Source: Hyposmocoma kahamanoa (Eukaryota; Arthropoda; Insecta; Lepidoptera; Cosmopterigidae). From it: a DNA stretch of 64,000 nucleotides. This document shows, piece after piece, positions 1 through 12,100 of this stretch. The notes under the pieces were generated by a model, which saw nothing but the letters and a program-made list of their open reading frames with translations, did not search any database and was not told the DNA's origin. Within the stretch, counting starts at the first letter, position 1, and each line of letters opens with the position of its first letter. The DNA lies in assembly GCF_003589595.1 (NCBI RefSeq), contig NW_020653409.1, positions 2,274,466-2,338,465 of the forward strand, in the 5' to 3' direction. The translations under genes and the position numbers were made by a program.

Positions 1-130
1 GTGGATTTGATTCCTATAGTCGACTGCCTCCATGGTGTAGTGGTTAGTGTGTTAGGCTTTCGTTTCGGACGTCGTGAGTTTCCGATGGGTGACTGCCTCC
101 TTAGTGCAGTATATCCGTAATCACTCAGTC
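1..130 (+). repeat. Degenerate tRNA-derived SINE heads
   Basis: GACTGCCTCCATGGTGTAGTG is box-A-like and is repeated in part as GACTGCCTCCTTAGTGCAG at about 91-109. The GCCTCCATGG start resembles SINE family A, but the B box is decayed (CGTGAGTTTCCGATGG). Confidence 0.4.
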
Positions 131-547
131 AGTTCTTGCATTATGTGGAAGTGGTACGGGTGATGGTCAGAGCTTGTTTACAAACAAAGGCGTATGCAGT
201 GCAACGTTGAAGGTCGTAGACGTAGGATATAGGTATTCGTTTAATGTGTATGTAATGATGTAATTTGTATCAGGAGAAGGGTCTTATTTCAAAAGGATGG
301 TAATAATTTTAATTTCACCCTGTAGGTACATTATGAAAACGTTACCCTATATTCCAAAATTTGCGTTTCAGTCGGCGTCCTTTGATGTGCCGCCGCTGAG
401 GCAGAGGTGCTATTTTTGAATTTTTTGTAACAGTCTGTAATTGCCGTTTGCGTTGTGAGGACTAAATAGGTGTCATCGTTTTGTTTGTGTCTTGTTTTTG
501 TGTTTATTTAAACTATGTCACGCTTAAGCAATAGTGATTACTAAGAG

Positions 548-1616
548 ATGATGTTGTGCGTAGGCGCAGCCGATGGGAGCTTGCGCCAGCCTCGCCAAAT
601 TTATTGGGCAAAGTTTATTGATGGCGTCCCAGAAAATCGACGTCGACCATTTCCTGCTGTGGAATGCTTCAGGAAGATGGTTATGAGACTTCATAATAGT
701 GGATCGTTCCGTGGTTCCAGTTCTGAAGGTCGGCCGAGTTCACGAGACCCAGAATTCGAGGCAGATGTTTTGGAACATTTTCTCGGCAATCCAAAGACAA
801 GTACTCGTCGTGCTGCGGCAGCCTTTGGTGGTGTGAACCATATGAGTGTGTGGCGTGTGCTACGGGATGATGGCCAGCACCCATACCATTTTCAAAGAAC
901 GCAGGAGCTGTTACAAGCGGACTATGATCTACGTTTGGCATTTTGCCGCTGGTACCGCGACCAGGTTGGGAGGTCTCCCGACTTCGCTTCGTCGGTACTG
1001 TGGACAGACGAGGCGTCATTTACGCGTGCGGGCATTATCAATATGCATAATGAACATTTTTGGACTCATTTGAATCCCCGCGTATCAAGGGAATCAAATT
1101 TTCAACACCAGTGGCGGATTAACGTGTGGGCTGGTATAATAGGTTGTGCCGTCATCGGTCCAGTGTTTTTGCCGGCAAGTTTGAATGGGGCCAATTATTT
1201 AAGATTCCTAACAGAAGACTTGGATGACGTTCTGATGGCCCTGCCAGTGACACAATACGTGAGACTCGTGATGGAACACGGGATGACTTTCTAGCACGAT
1301 GGAGCACCCGCACATTTTGCTCGAAATGTACGTTCCCATCTGAACGACCGTCTCCCGCAGTGGATTGGGCGGGGAGGTCCTGTACCCTGGCCAGCGTGGT
1401 CCCCAGACTTGACACCGCTCGATTTTTTTTGTGGGGTCATATAAAAATATTGTTTATGCGGAGTCCTGTGAAAGCGCAGAAGAAATGAGGCAGCGGATCG
1501 AAATGGCGTTTAGTCAAATCACTCGGCAGATGCTTCAAAGAGTAGAGCAGTCTCTGTACCGACGCACGGAAATATGCATATTGCATGGAGGTCGGCATTT
1601 TGAACCTTACCTGTAA
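548..1616 (+). pseudogene. Tc1/mariner-superfamily transposase with DUF4817-like N-terminus, broken
   Basis: Remnant of an insect Tc1/mariner-superfamily (IS630-like) transposase. The N-terminal helix-turn-helix (about residues 15-55) is of the DUF4817 kind. A second DNA-binding part holds the STRRAAAAFG and VWRVLRDDG segments. The DDE-type core has VLWTDEASF (first Asp), HDGAPAHF (second Asp) and WSPDLTPLDFF (third Asp, about 35 residues on). Two lesions are visible: an in-frame TAG at 1292-1294 just before the second Asp, and a one-base expansion in the T run near 1421-1428 that shifts the frame. After it, reading resumes as WGHIKNIVYAES and continues to a stop at 1614-1616. The protein is therefore not made intact. 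I could not define terminal inverted repeats. Confidence 0.85.
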
Positions 1617-1619
1617 ATG

Positions 1620-2290
1620 TGTGAAATGTGCCAGCAGTGCGTGTAGTGATTGTACTTATTATTCAAAATTATCGTAAACAAGTCAATATTTCGTACATTG
1701 TACAACAGTGAATTACAATTCGTAGGAAATTCATTAAAACGTGTATGAATTGCACAGTAGGTAAGTACCAATTAAAAAAGTATCCACTATTGTAAAATTG
1801 TCGTAAATAAATGTATTAATACAAAATTATGTAGAATGTGTATACGATGAAGGCGTGCGTAACTACGGGCTTAATAAGTAAATAAATATCCTTTAAATTG
1901 TATGTAAATAAGTACGTACCTAGGTATGGCATAAAATAATATTGTTAGAAATAATTCGATTTTTCTAGGTATTTAAAGATTTTGTTACTTAATATTAACG
2001 TGTTATCAACATATTCAAATCATGTTTTTACAGTGGCATTTCAATTGTAGTCAGCTGTTCTTTCGCCCCGCTTGCGGCCGCCCAGGTTTCATTAATGAAT
2101 TTGTGAAGTCGTAGTAACGTAACTAGCAATAGAGTTGTGACGCAGTGGTTGTTTCGGACAATCACTATTTATACAAACATAATTAAAGTTATATCAACAT
2201 TAAAAGTCACTTATTTTTATTTGATATTTTGCACAGAGGGTCTAGATCAAGTATAGGTTTGGCTCCTTTAATATGACTACACCTTGCGGT
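1620..2290. other. Non-coding, no feature recognised
   Basis: AT-rich tail beyond the transposase remnant. TACACCCTGTATA near 2290 and TTTCACCCTGTAGG near 312 share a word, but in the same orientation, so they are not a transposon's inverted ends. Confidence 0.4.
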
Positions 2291-2299
2291 TACACCCTG

Positions 2300-3660
2300 T
2301 ATAAAGACGAGCCCGACCCCACCGTAGTTTGTATGACTGCCATATTTGAAAATGGCGAAAAATAAATTTTGATATCAAATTATTATATTTCTAGTGGCAT
2401 TCACATGCCAATTTTCAGTCGAATCAGAGGAAAACTCTTTCGGCAGCTATTTTTAACGAAAAAAAACACTATGGCAACCTAAATAAAAAAATAAAAAGAA
2501 ATTTTTGACCCCAAATTGTAATTAAGGACTCTTAAAGAACCTCGCATGCCAATTTTCAGCCGGATCGAAGCAAGTTTTTCTTCGGCCGCCATTTTGAAAT
2601 CGCCATCTTGGATTTTTTTGACCCAGGCAGTTGACCAGTGTTACCCTCTATGACATTCCTTCGAGCACCTATGTCTAATAGTTTCCGTGATAGGAGGCTT
2701 TGAAACTTGTATGGCGGCCATCTTGTTTATTTGAATTTCGAACATTTTTTACTTCCCGCGGAAATTGACGGACTTGTGACTGATCGGGAGTTGGACTTCA
2801 TATTTCAGTAGAGAATCCTGTTTGGTTGAGTTTGAATGGGAGGGAGCAGGGTTATTGACTGCTCCAAATTAGTTACATGTAGGGGTAGTTGGTATGATCG
2901 CGTCAAGTTGTATCCTTAAAAATCTCAGAACAAACCAGTCGTATATCATTGACAGCGACGAAGATTCAGAATCTCAGAATCAGAATTTCGTAAAGCGGCC
3001 ATCTTAAATCCGTCATATCAGAACACTTTCGGTTCTGGTAGAACCTGACCAAGATCCTTGACAACTTTTATTTGAATGTGCCCATCTCCGATACTTGAGG
3101 GAACAGCCTCTGTCCCTCTTGATCACCTTTCCGGCCACTATTCCTGTAAATCATTTTAACAATCTCTATTCCTTTCGGGAGAACAATTACCTAAATGTCT
3201 ACATCAGTCAGTAGTAATTGAGCTACCCACATATAGTATGTTGCGCGTTGCGCTGGGCCGCTAAGGCGGCCCGCGAGGCCTGTGTATTGGGCTTGTGACA
3301 GTTTGCTGCTTGTAGTGGTTGTTTTCAGAAATATATGTTTGTTAAGTTTATTTGGGCAGGAAGGAGCCAGGTAGTTGGTATAATCGCGTCAAATCGTATA
3401 CTTCAGAAGAAACTACTCGTATAGCATTAATAGTTGCGAAGATTCAGTAAAGTAAACTTTTTAAAGCGGCCACCTTGGATTCGCCATATTGGAAAATTTT
3501 TGATCCCGGTAGAACCTGACCATGGTCCTTACAAATTTCGTTTGAAAGTCATACACCCATCTCTGCCGCTTTCACCCGGCCGCTTATCAAGGAGACCAGG
3601 TCGACTTGGATGTTGCGTGTTGCGCTGAGCCGCTAAAGCGGCCCGCGAGGGTCCCGGTGT
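2300..3660 (+). repeat. Repeat family H: direct repeats with GGCCGC hairpins
   Basis: 2885-3270 and 3365-3650 are two copies of one unit (GTAGTTGGTATGATCGCGTC, AAAGCGGCCATCTTAAATCC, GGTAGAACCTGACCAAGATC). Each ends in TTGCGCTGGGCCGCTAAGGC-type text that folds GGCCGC-TAAG-GCGGCC. A related end lies at 5215-5255 and related text at 5275-5370. An earlier relative with CATGCCAATTTTCAG occurs twice at 2405-2560. Origin unknown. Confidence 0.55.
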
Positions 3661-4023
3661 TTGGTGTTTTAAAATCTACATAAAACCAAATCAATGTTTC
3701 AGATTTACATAAGGCCGACTGGAAATGAGGTGTAGTCTTAACCCTTACCAGAGACATCGATCTTGCTATTTTCTTTGCGAAATAATAATTGATTCTGTGT
3801 GAGCCTTCTTCAGCTGCACGTTACTGAACGGATGAATCGGAGTGTGAGCGAGGTAGTAGAAGGCACTATAAGTTTTAATGGAGATCTCTCTATTGCATAT
3901 GGTTCCTTGATAGGGGTCTCACAGTTAAATTATCATCGTCATTAAGTCTCATATTCTGCTCTTCCATAGGAAATTCCGATAAACCTTGGGACAATATTGA
4001 CTTCCGATGCTGCAGAAGCTACA

Positions 4024-4374
4024 TCAAACTTCATTTTCTTCGTTGTGTTCAATTGCGATCAATCGAGAAGGTGGAGTTTTATCTTTAAGTTGTTCTGTTG
4101 TAATCAATTGAGGAGGACTTTTATTTTCAGGTGCCATGACTGTAGTTTCTAATAACCAATTAGCCTTTTCAGCTGGTTTCTGGGTTATTGGAGTAGTCAG
4201 ATTTATAATGATGCGGTCATTATACAGATTGTCATTGAATAAAAGTGTTGTTCTGCCTGGGGGCTCCAAGTTTTCTATGCATTGTGATGGATTTTCAGAA
4301 TAATTTAATTCCGATTTTCTTAGTGAAAATCCATATGGTCCTTCTTCTCTTTGAGTTTTCGGTTCCATGTATCT
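4024..4374 (-). other. Unrecognised 114-codon ORF preceded by a splice-acceptor-like site
   Basis: Minus-strand frame of 114 codons, starting MEPKTQREEGPYGF and rich in Asn, Pro, Thr and Glu. TTTTTTAG directly precedes its ATACATGG start. Further upstream (4802-4853) a short frame begins MYSRKLKRKCPQSGSAT and runs into a GTAAGT donor, with MITE T copy 1 between the two. If both are spliced in phase 0, the second exon would be read in another frame and stop early, so the pair is not a proven gene. No domain was recognised. Confidence 0.3.
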
Positions 4375-4477
4375 AAAAAATTAAGCACATTTGGCATAAC
4401 ATCTATTCATTATTGAAAATAGAGCAAATATTCATTATTGAAAATAACGAAATCAAAGTAAGCAATGTAAATGTACT

Positions 4478-4700
4478 ATCATTTGTTTAGGTACTTAAAT
4501 AAATGTAAACGATCTTGATATATCTTTTTTTATTGAAACACTTTACAAATCAATAGCTATAAAAAGAGGCACGCAATTTCATACGACGCTTAGCATTTGT
4601 ATTCGAAGGTAAGTAAAAATCATTTTATAAATGTATATTTCATTAAATAGACATCTCAAGATTGTTTATATTTAGTTAAGTAGGTATCTAATAACGAACT
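4478..4700 (+). mobile_element. MITE family T, copy 1
   Basis: Same element as at 23730: TTGTTTAGGTACTTAAATAA, the shared interior AAAATCATTTTATAAATGTA, ATCTCAAGATTGTTTATATT and a decayed right end. It is more diverged, and flanking duplication is not clear. Confidence 0.65.
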
Positions 4701-5479
4701 ATAAAAATAGTTAACTAAATTACGAGATTTTAGAATAAAATAATAATAAACATAAAAGACATCAAGACAAGATGTCGTGCCTAATATTAGTAAAAACGAA
4801 CTTACTGTTGCGGAACCCGATTGAGGACATTTTCTTTTAAGTTTTCTTGAATACATGTTGAATTATAGCACATTGATATTTTAATAAATGTATTTAACGA
4901 CGGCACAACCCCAAAAACCTCTCATTGATTAATGCAACGAGGCACAACACAAAAAGTGTCGCTGTTGCTTTAACGTAGGCGTGTGTTCGTCGTAAGTGCA
5001 GGCACACTAAACGCGAGCCACTATTGCAGGAAAGGGGCAGGGAATTTCTATAAGGGTGCCATCTATAAGTTGTTCTATTAACTTTTGAGCTGGGTCTTTA
5101 TTGTATGACATAAAATAGGTATTGTAGAACACGATTCTGGACTTATCTGAAAAACAGCGTCTTTTGAATTGTTTCACTGTTGCACTCGGCCAGCGATATA
5201 ATATAATAACTAGATTGCGCGCATTGCGCCGGGCCACCTAAGGCCCGCGAGGGCTTTCTTTGTTTCTGGTGACAATTTGGGAGTTGAACTTAATATTTCA
5301 GTAGAGAATTCTCTTTGTTTGACTTTGAGTGGGAATGGCGGCCATTTTGTTTTGCGAATTTTGAATTTTTAAATATTTTTTTGTAGGGACGTATCATGAA
5401 TATTTGTTTCTTTATACTATGATATCGAGTATTTAACAGTGAAATACTAGTAAAAATTTGGTGTTAATACATGTGGTAA

Positions 5480-5930
5480 CACCAAAGTTATTTGTAAAAC
5501 AGTTCACCAATCGGGTACTGTAATTTACTGGTAACTATAGTTACCAGAGACGTTCGACCGAAATTGAACATTTTGACAGTTACTCGTAGCTATAGCTACC
5601 AATTTAAAGTGTCTTACATTAAGGAAGCTGATACGCGAATGACGCCTTAAAGCGTCAATGAAACTCTTTATTTTCAATTGATATTAATTATTTTAATTTA
5701 AAAAAAGATATTCCTTGTTTTACTTATTTGTGTATTCTAGTGAAGTATGGATTAATGGTTGCATTTTATATTCAGTTATGTTCTTCTTTGACTTGAGAAT
5801 TGAATTAATATAAGGTGGAAATTCATAACATGTCACTTCACTATATAGGATTGGCGTCTAGTGAACGAAACTAGTTTTTGTCAGTGGCGGTCAAAAGTTT
5901 AATACTAAATTATTTTTTTCTTTGCCTCTT
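5480..5930 (+). repeat. Repeat family G, copy 1
   Basis: Shares with 21195-21720 the string GCGTCTTACATTAA-like, ATGACGCCTTAAAGCGTCAA, TATTCTAGTGAAGTATGGAT, ATAAGGTGGAAATTCATAAC and AGTTTTTGTCAGTGGCGGTC. Left of it GGTAACTATAGTTACC is a perfect palindrome. Confidence 0.6.
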
Positions 5931-6110
5931 TGGGAGTATCTGTGAGAGGAGAGTTTACAAGAATAGTTATCTATACTCAATACTACATTTTTATTTTGTT
6001 ATTATAAATATATTTTTTCTTTTTTTTTCCTTATTCTTTCCTTTTTTTTTTAATTTTGTTTTTCTCAGTTTGAGTCGCTTTCTTTCGGTTAGATTCTAAG
6101 GTCAGCTTAC

Positions 6111-9100
6111 TGTGCGTGCCGTCGAGCGCGACCTCGAAGATGAAGGAGGGGCGGTTGGTGCAGAAGATGAGGCCGAGCCGGCGGGGTTCTGTGTGCCACG
6201 CCACGCCGCACACGCATGCGCCGTTCGGACTGAACCGCACCTGTACAGCACTACCATGTAGCTGACCATTGTTTATCAATCACGGCGTGCTTCTCGATTC
6301 AACGGTCAATAAGCAAAGTTGAAGCCATCGCAGTTACAAAACATTTTTGTTTACACGCAAAATATATGAGATGGTCGCAGTTATACTCTGTCTTTTTTTA
6401 AAACGGAGTAAAATGACAGTTCATTACGCAAAAGTGTTACCCGCTTGCGAGCAGCTAGTGATAGCAGTCGATAAACATTTTATCGTCTGAATATTGGTCA
6501 CGCTTATGGAATAAATATCCGAACTTGTTTCATTTGAATCATCATCGACCCATTATTCATTCAATTACTGAGCACAAGCTCATTTGAATTGTCTATTTTT
6601 GTAAGTTCATACATACATACAATGTATTTACAACTATGCTTATGAAGAATACAAAGAAGAGACACACTTTAAAGTTTCTCATTTTACTTCAATGTAGATT
6701 ATTAAACCCAGCTATTCTTGTTAAAATGTACATGAATTATAACTTACAATTATATGGATGTCGGGTCCGAGCTAAAAAGTGTCCGCACTTGTAAGGCGCT
6801 AAAATCGTATACAGAGCGCCAAACTGCGCTTTAGTCTTCATTTGTTCGACTGACAGCGCGATACTGCGATGCCATTACAATTTAAATTTCGAATAGGTTG
6901 ACTTGGGACATTTTTTTCGTGGTTTTTGTATTAGACCCGTCGTCCATTTATTTGTAAGTCAATGACATGAATAAATTGATCTCGATACTAGTAGGCCAAC
7001 TGTCAAAATAAGAATAAAGAAGGCAATACGCAATTAGTAATCATTAGAACGCCGTAACATTCACAATTCAGTCATTTTTGGCAAACATTTATCTATTGAT
7101 AAAACTATCGAAAACAACGACATAACTATTTAACATTTTGTGAAAACTTGCAACCGTACAAATGTCACTTTACTCCGTCTTCGAAAAGGACAGACCATAG
7201 TTACATTAAATTTCCACAAAAGATTTCTCTACTAAAGGAATTTAGAAAACGTCCAAACCAGTCCGAGGTTAGGACAAGATTTAGTAGCAGTAGAGCTCCT
7301 TGTGAAAGTTGTGAACCTTACCTATTCCTGCCGTCAAGCAGTATTACTGCGTTCCGGTTTGGAAGGGTAAGGGTGCTGGTGATATTACAGGTACATGAGA
7401 CTTGTCTACTTGTCTCAGGGTGTCGAGCGCATATGTTTGCGATTTAAAGCACAAAGTGGTACTGCAACTGTGAAAATTGCCCTTTATGTAACCAACTATA
7501 TAGTTCTTTCCAAGATTTTTAAAGCTATTTACTGCCTTCTAGGATAATTTTCCTGTAGCTATGACTGTTAAGATAGTTACCCTTGCTGACCCGTCTCAAA
7601 ATTCCACCGGGTATACATTTTTTTCATGATACCAAGTGAAGGGACGAACAAGTCGTGCGCCTGGTAGTAAGCGACACACCTGTCCATAACAGTTGCTGTG
7701 CCACTAAACCGCAAAGATCTAAGGGGCACTGCCACTGCACCTATCACCTTGAGACACAAGTCCCATGTGCCTATAATTTCACCAGCACCTTTACCCTTCA
7801 AAACCGGAACCCATTAATGCTCTCATTACTGCGGCGGAACAAATGACTTATTCCCATTTGATCTCCTAAAGCCGATCCCCTGGGGGATCCGTTTTATTTT
7901 AAATTATTTTCTATTCCTATCGGATCCCCTATGCAGTGGATCATGAATAAATATTAATATTTTATTCCCACCTATTACCTTGGTATTTCCAAGTTTATTT
8001 TTGGTAGGTACTGCGGTACAGTCAACAAGAAAATATATCTATCTCATCAAGAAATTGTAGGTCATTATACATATATGATAATAATCATAACATTAAAATA
8101 GATTTTAAATATTGCTCAAAACTGATTTATGTTACTTGTGATTTGCAATATTTGTAACAGGTCATTAATATTGCCATATTATATGCCAATATTAATGACC
8201 TGTCACAAAAAACAATTTATTCTCTGTGATAATTGTAACATTTGATCATAAGGTGATTAAGGTGATTTCTTAGTTATATACTTAATTAGAAACTGTATAC
8301 TGCGGTGTCTACAGCGACAAATATATTTAACTTGTACTTTACATTATATACAAGGTGAAACCTGAAAACCAGCGAATTTTTGAGGCTGTTACCTTTTCTT
8401 CAACACTGATTTAGATTTTAAGCCACTATTGTAAGTTATTATTCTCGTTGTTGTGTTGAAGAATAAAGTCTTTTTATTTTTTTTTATTTATAATTCCTCA
8501 ATTTCAAAACTTCTTTTGACAAATACAATGAACAAGCCGTTGGGAGTTGCAAAATATAGAGTGGATCAGTTGCAATTTTAAATTGGCTGTGGATCAGTTT
8601 TGGGGATCAGATGGAAATAAATCGAAGAAATAAGTAAGGTGGCAGTACTTCCCTGGACGAACTCTTTCACAAGGAGCTCTACTGCTACTTAAATATATAC
8701 ATAAATAGAGACCAAAGGAGTCAACGTTATATTGATAAAACACAGTGCATGAAGACATACTTGTCCGGGACAGCAGGTGTCTGGCAAGACATCGCTGTCG
8801 AGCACAGTGAAGGTTTCAGTTTCGACGCGACACACCACCACCACCGAGAAGTGCTTCCCTACCAGCTGCTCGCCCCAGTCCTGCCTGTAGATGTACTCTT
8901 CGCCCTAAACACACACTCAGCTTTAGGGGAATGTCAATAAAACTTACAACGTTACGCGTTTTTTGGATAAAAAATATCCTAACAGGAAGTGGATTCTTGT
9001 AAACTTTAACAAACAATATTAAACAATAAATTAACTGCAATATTCTTCTATAACACCCAAATAGACAAATTGAAAGAGTGCGAAAGAAATTATTAAGGCT

Positions 9101-12100
9101 CTTGACTGTGGGACTGGTCATGATTATATTGATTAGCATTCTGTGGACATGGAATCGAGTTTCTCAACAGCCGTCGTGATTACATAGATACTGTCAGTTT
9201 ATATAAAATAGTAAACAATGAATTTGATTCAACACCACTATAAATGTTTAGATTTCAGAGTACCCCGTCAAGTTGAAAGATCTTGTCGAAGGAATACACT
9301 TTTCTCAATTAAGTAGTCGCGGAAATGTTTCGTTGGCAATAGCTTTATTAGGCGATCATGTCATACGTACAACAGCAGGTTCATGGATGTGCATATTTTC
9401 TGTAATTCTTTACCAAAACTTAAAACTAAGATAAGGAAGCCTTATGTACTATTCAATGTTGATAGTCTGTAAGATTTCAACTGCATTATAAATTAAGGAA
9501 ACCTTAGGTCTACTTTATATGTTCGTTAATTTAATAATAGTTTTATACCGACTGTTTGTTTCTTGAATAAATAAATATTTATTTGTTGTTTTTGTAAGCA
9601 AGGAAGACGAGGCAGGCCAAGAAAGAGATGGAGCCATGACATTCTAGAAACAGCAGGAACGGTATGGCCGAGACTGGCACAATACAGGAGGAGAAGGCTT
9701 TCACCGCTAAAGGCGGCCCTTGCACATAACACGACCAACTACAAATTAAGATAATACTAACCATCCTAATACATAGAATGAGATGTAAGTATTCCATTTA
9801 TATTGGAAGGGATAAACAAAGCTATAAATAAAATAGTAAATAAATAATATTTATTGAATGACAGGATATTTCACCATCATGACATTGAATTCTTTTTTGT
9901 GAAATTACTCCCCAGTTCGTTATAATTGTTAATAGAAAAATCGAACACTTAGAAAAAATTCTTTCGATGCGGCCGGATTCGATCAAAATTCGTTAAAACC
10001 AAAAACAAAGATCACACAACAAGCACGTAGAAAAATTCGTGAGGTCCGCTGGTTCGTTCCGTGGCTTAGTTAGCATAGTACAGCCTAACACTAACTTAAT
10101 TTAGTGTGACTTGGACTGCTTAGGTATTTTTATGTTTTGAAATTACGTTTTAGAAGTTTTATATTTATAGGTATAAGAATATATAGTAGTTTACGATATT
10201 CATATATGTATATGTATTGGTTTTATTACTTATTTATAAATATATGTTTATTTGCATTTATTTATCAATTTGTATCTATTGATTAGTAATTCCTCATACA
10301 CCGCCGTCTTTTTCCTGTGAATTATATAATTACTTCCATCCAAAGGTTGTCTGGCAGAATTCGCTTAAAGCGATAAGACCGCCCATTTCCGATTTCCGAT
10401 TTTTGGAAAGAGACAAAGAAGTCAAACCCTAAGGCTGGCCTACCTGTAAGTGTTGAGGGTGTAACTGAGCCTAACCAAATAGCTGAATTGTTTAAGTCAC
10501 AATTTGAAGTTAAGTCGCCCCTGGGACCTGCGGCGAGTCGGTCCGCGGACTTTATTAGTGCTGGGCAACCACAACAGGTCCGCTTTTTGGCCAAAGAGGT
10601 TGCGATCGCCATTAAGGATATGGTTCGCGGTAGGTCTCCGGGTCATGACTTCCTCAGCGTGGAGCACCTAAAATACGGAAGTGTACACCTGCCTAGAGTA
10701 CTCGCCTTGTTCTTCACGCTATGTATAGGTCACTCATATTTACCACAAGATCTGATGAGAACTGTTGTTGTTCCCATAGTGAAGAACAAGACGGGTGACG
10801 TCTCCTGTGCCTCTAATTATAGACCTATATCCCTGGCTACGACTGTGGGAAAATTATTGGACAGTCTGCTTAATAAGCATTTAAGGAAGCACCTGAAGTT
10901 GCATGATGCTCAATTTGGGTTCCGCCCCGGATTGTCAACTGAAGCAGCTATCCTTTGCCTTAAACATACTGTCCATTATTATACCAAGAGAAAAACTCCT
11001 GTTTATGCTTGCTTCCTCGACTTGTCCAAAGCTTTTGATCTTGTATCATATGACAGGTTGTGGAGTAAGCTACAGGATGAAACTGATCTTCCAGGTGATA
11101 TAGTTAGTATCTTTAGTTATTGGTACGGAAACCAGAACAACTATGTTCGATGGGCGGGTGCAGTTTCGGGCATGTATAGGTTGGAGTGCGGTGTGAGGCA
11201 AGGGGGCTTAAGTTCACCGAGTCTCTTCAACCTGTACATGAACCGTCTAATTGTTGAACTGAGTAACACCATGATCGGATGCTCAGTTGATGGAAAGATG
11301 GTTAATAACATCAGTTATGCGGACGATATGGTGTTGCTCAGTCCTTCGATAAGTGCTCTTCGTAAACTGTTATCAGTTTGTGAGCTCTACGCTGAGGCCC
11401 ACGGCCTTCGGTACAACGCGATCAAAAGCCAGTTACTGGTATTCAGAGCTGGTAACAAATGTTACGATAGCGTCCCTGAGGTTTACTTGGGGGGTACTCC
11501 TCTCGAAAGGGTTATCAAATTTAAGTACCTAGGGCACTGGGTCACCGAGTCCCTAGAAGATAATACGGATTTAGAGAGAGAGCGTAGGGCGCTGGCAGTG
11601 CGGGGCAATATGTTGGCCCGTAGGTTTGCAAGATGTACGGATAGCGTAAAGGTAGCTCTGTTTAAAGCTTACTGCCAGACCTTTTACACTTGCGGCCTAT
11701 GGGTCAACTACACCCAGAAAGCACTTGGCTCCCTGCGAGTTATTTATAATAATGTATTCAGGATGCTGTTGCGGCTGCCACGATTCTGTAGCGCTTCGGA
11801 AATGTTCGCCGTGGCCCAGGTAGATGGGTTTCCCGCTATTTTACGGAAAAGGGTGGCCTCCTTAACGCACAGATTACGTGGCAGCGGTAACAGCCTCCTG
11901 AACGTCATTGCAGGCAGGGTCCAGGGTTCATTTTTTGAGCGCTGGACCAGCCTTCATGTTTACCCAAAAAAGAGTGTTTATTTGTAAATGAATGTTGCAA
12001 ATAAACACTCTTCCCTGTAATTATTATTAGGTACTAACATTAGTGTGTAAGTTGTTTTTGTATTACTAACCAATATGGATTTCTATCTGAATTAAATATT

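Noticed and set aside
5007..5237. Minus-strand frame with CFSDKSRIVFYN, resembling the next APEH propeller exon
   Set aside because: The expected residues before and after it are absent, the phase gives no good join to the 6111 donor, and the frame starts in repeat family H sequence.
6031..6279. Stand-alone 82-aa minus-strand protein
   Set aside because: Only 6240-6111 is coding, as an internal APEH exon; the rest of the frame runs into intron on both sides.
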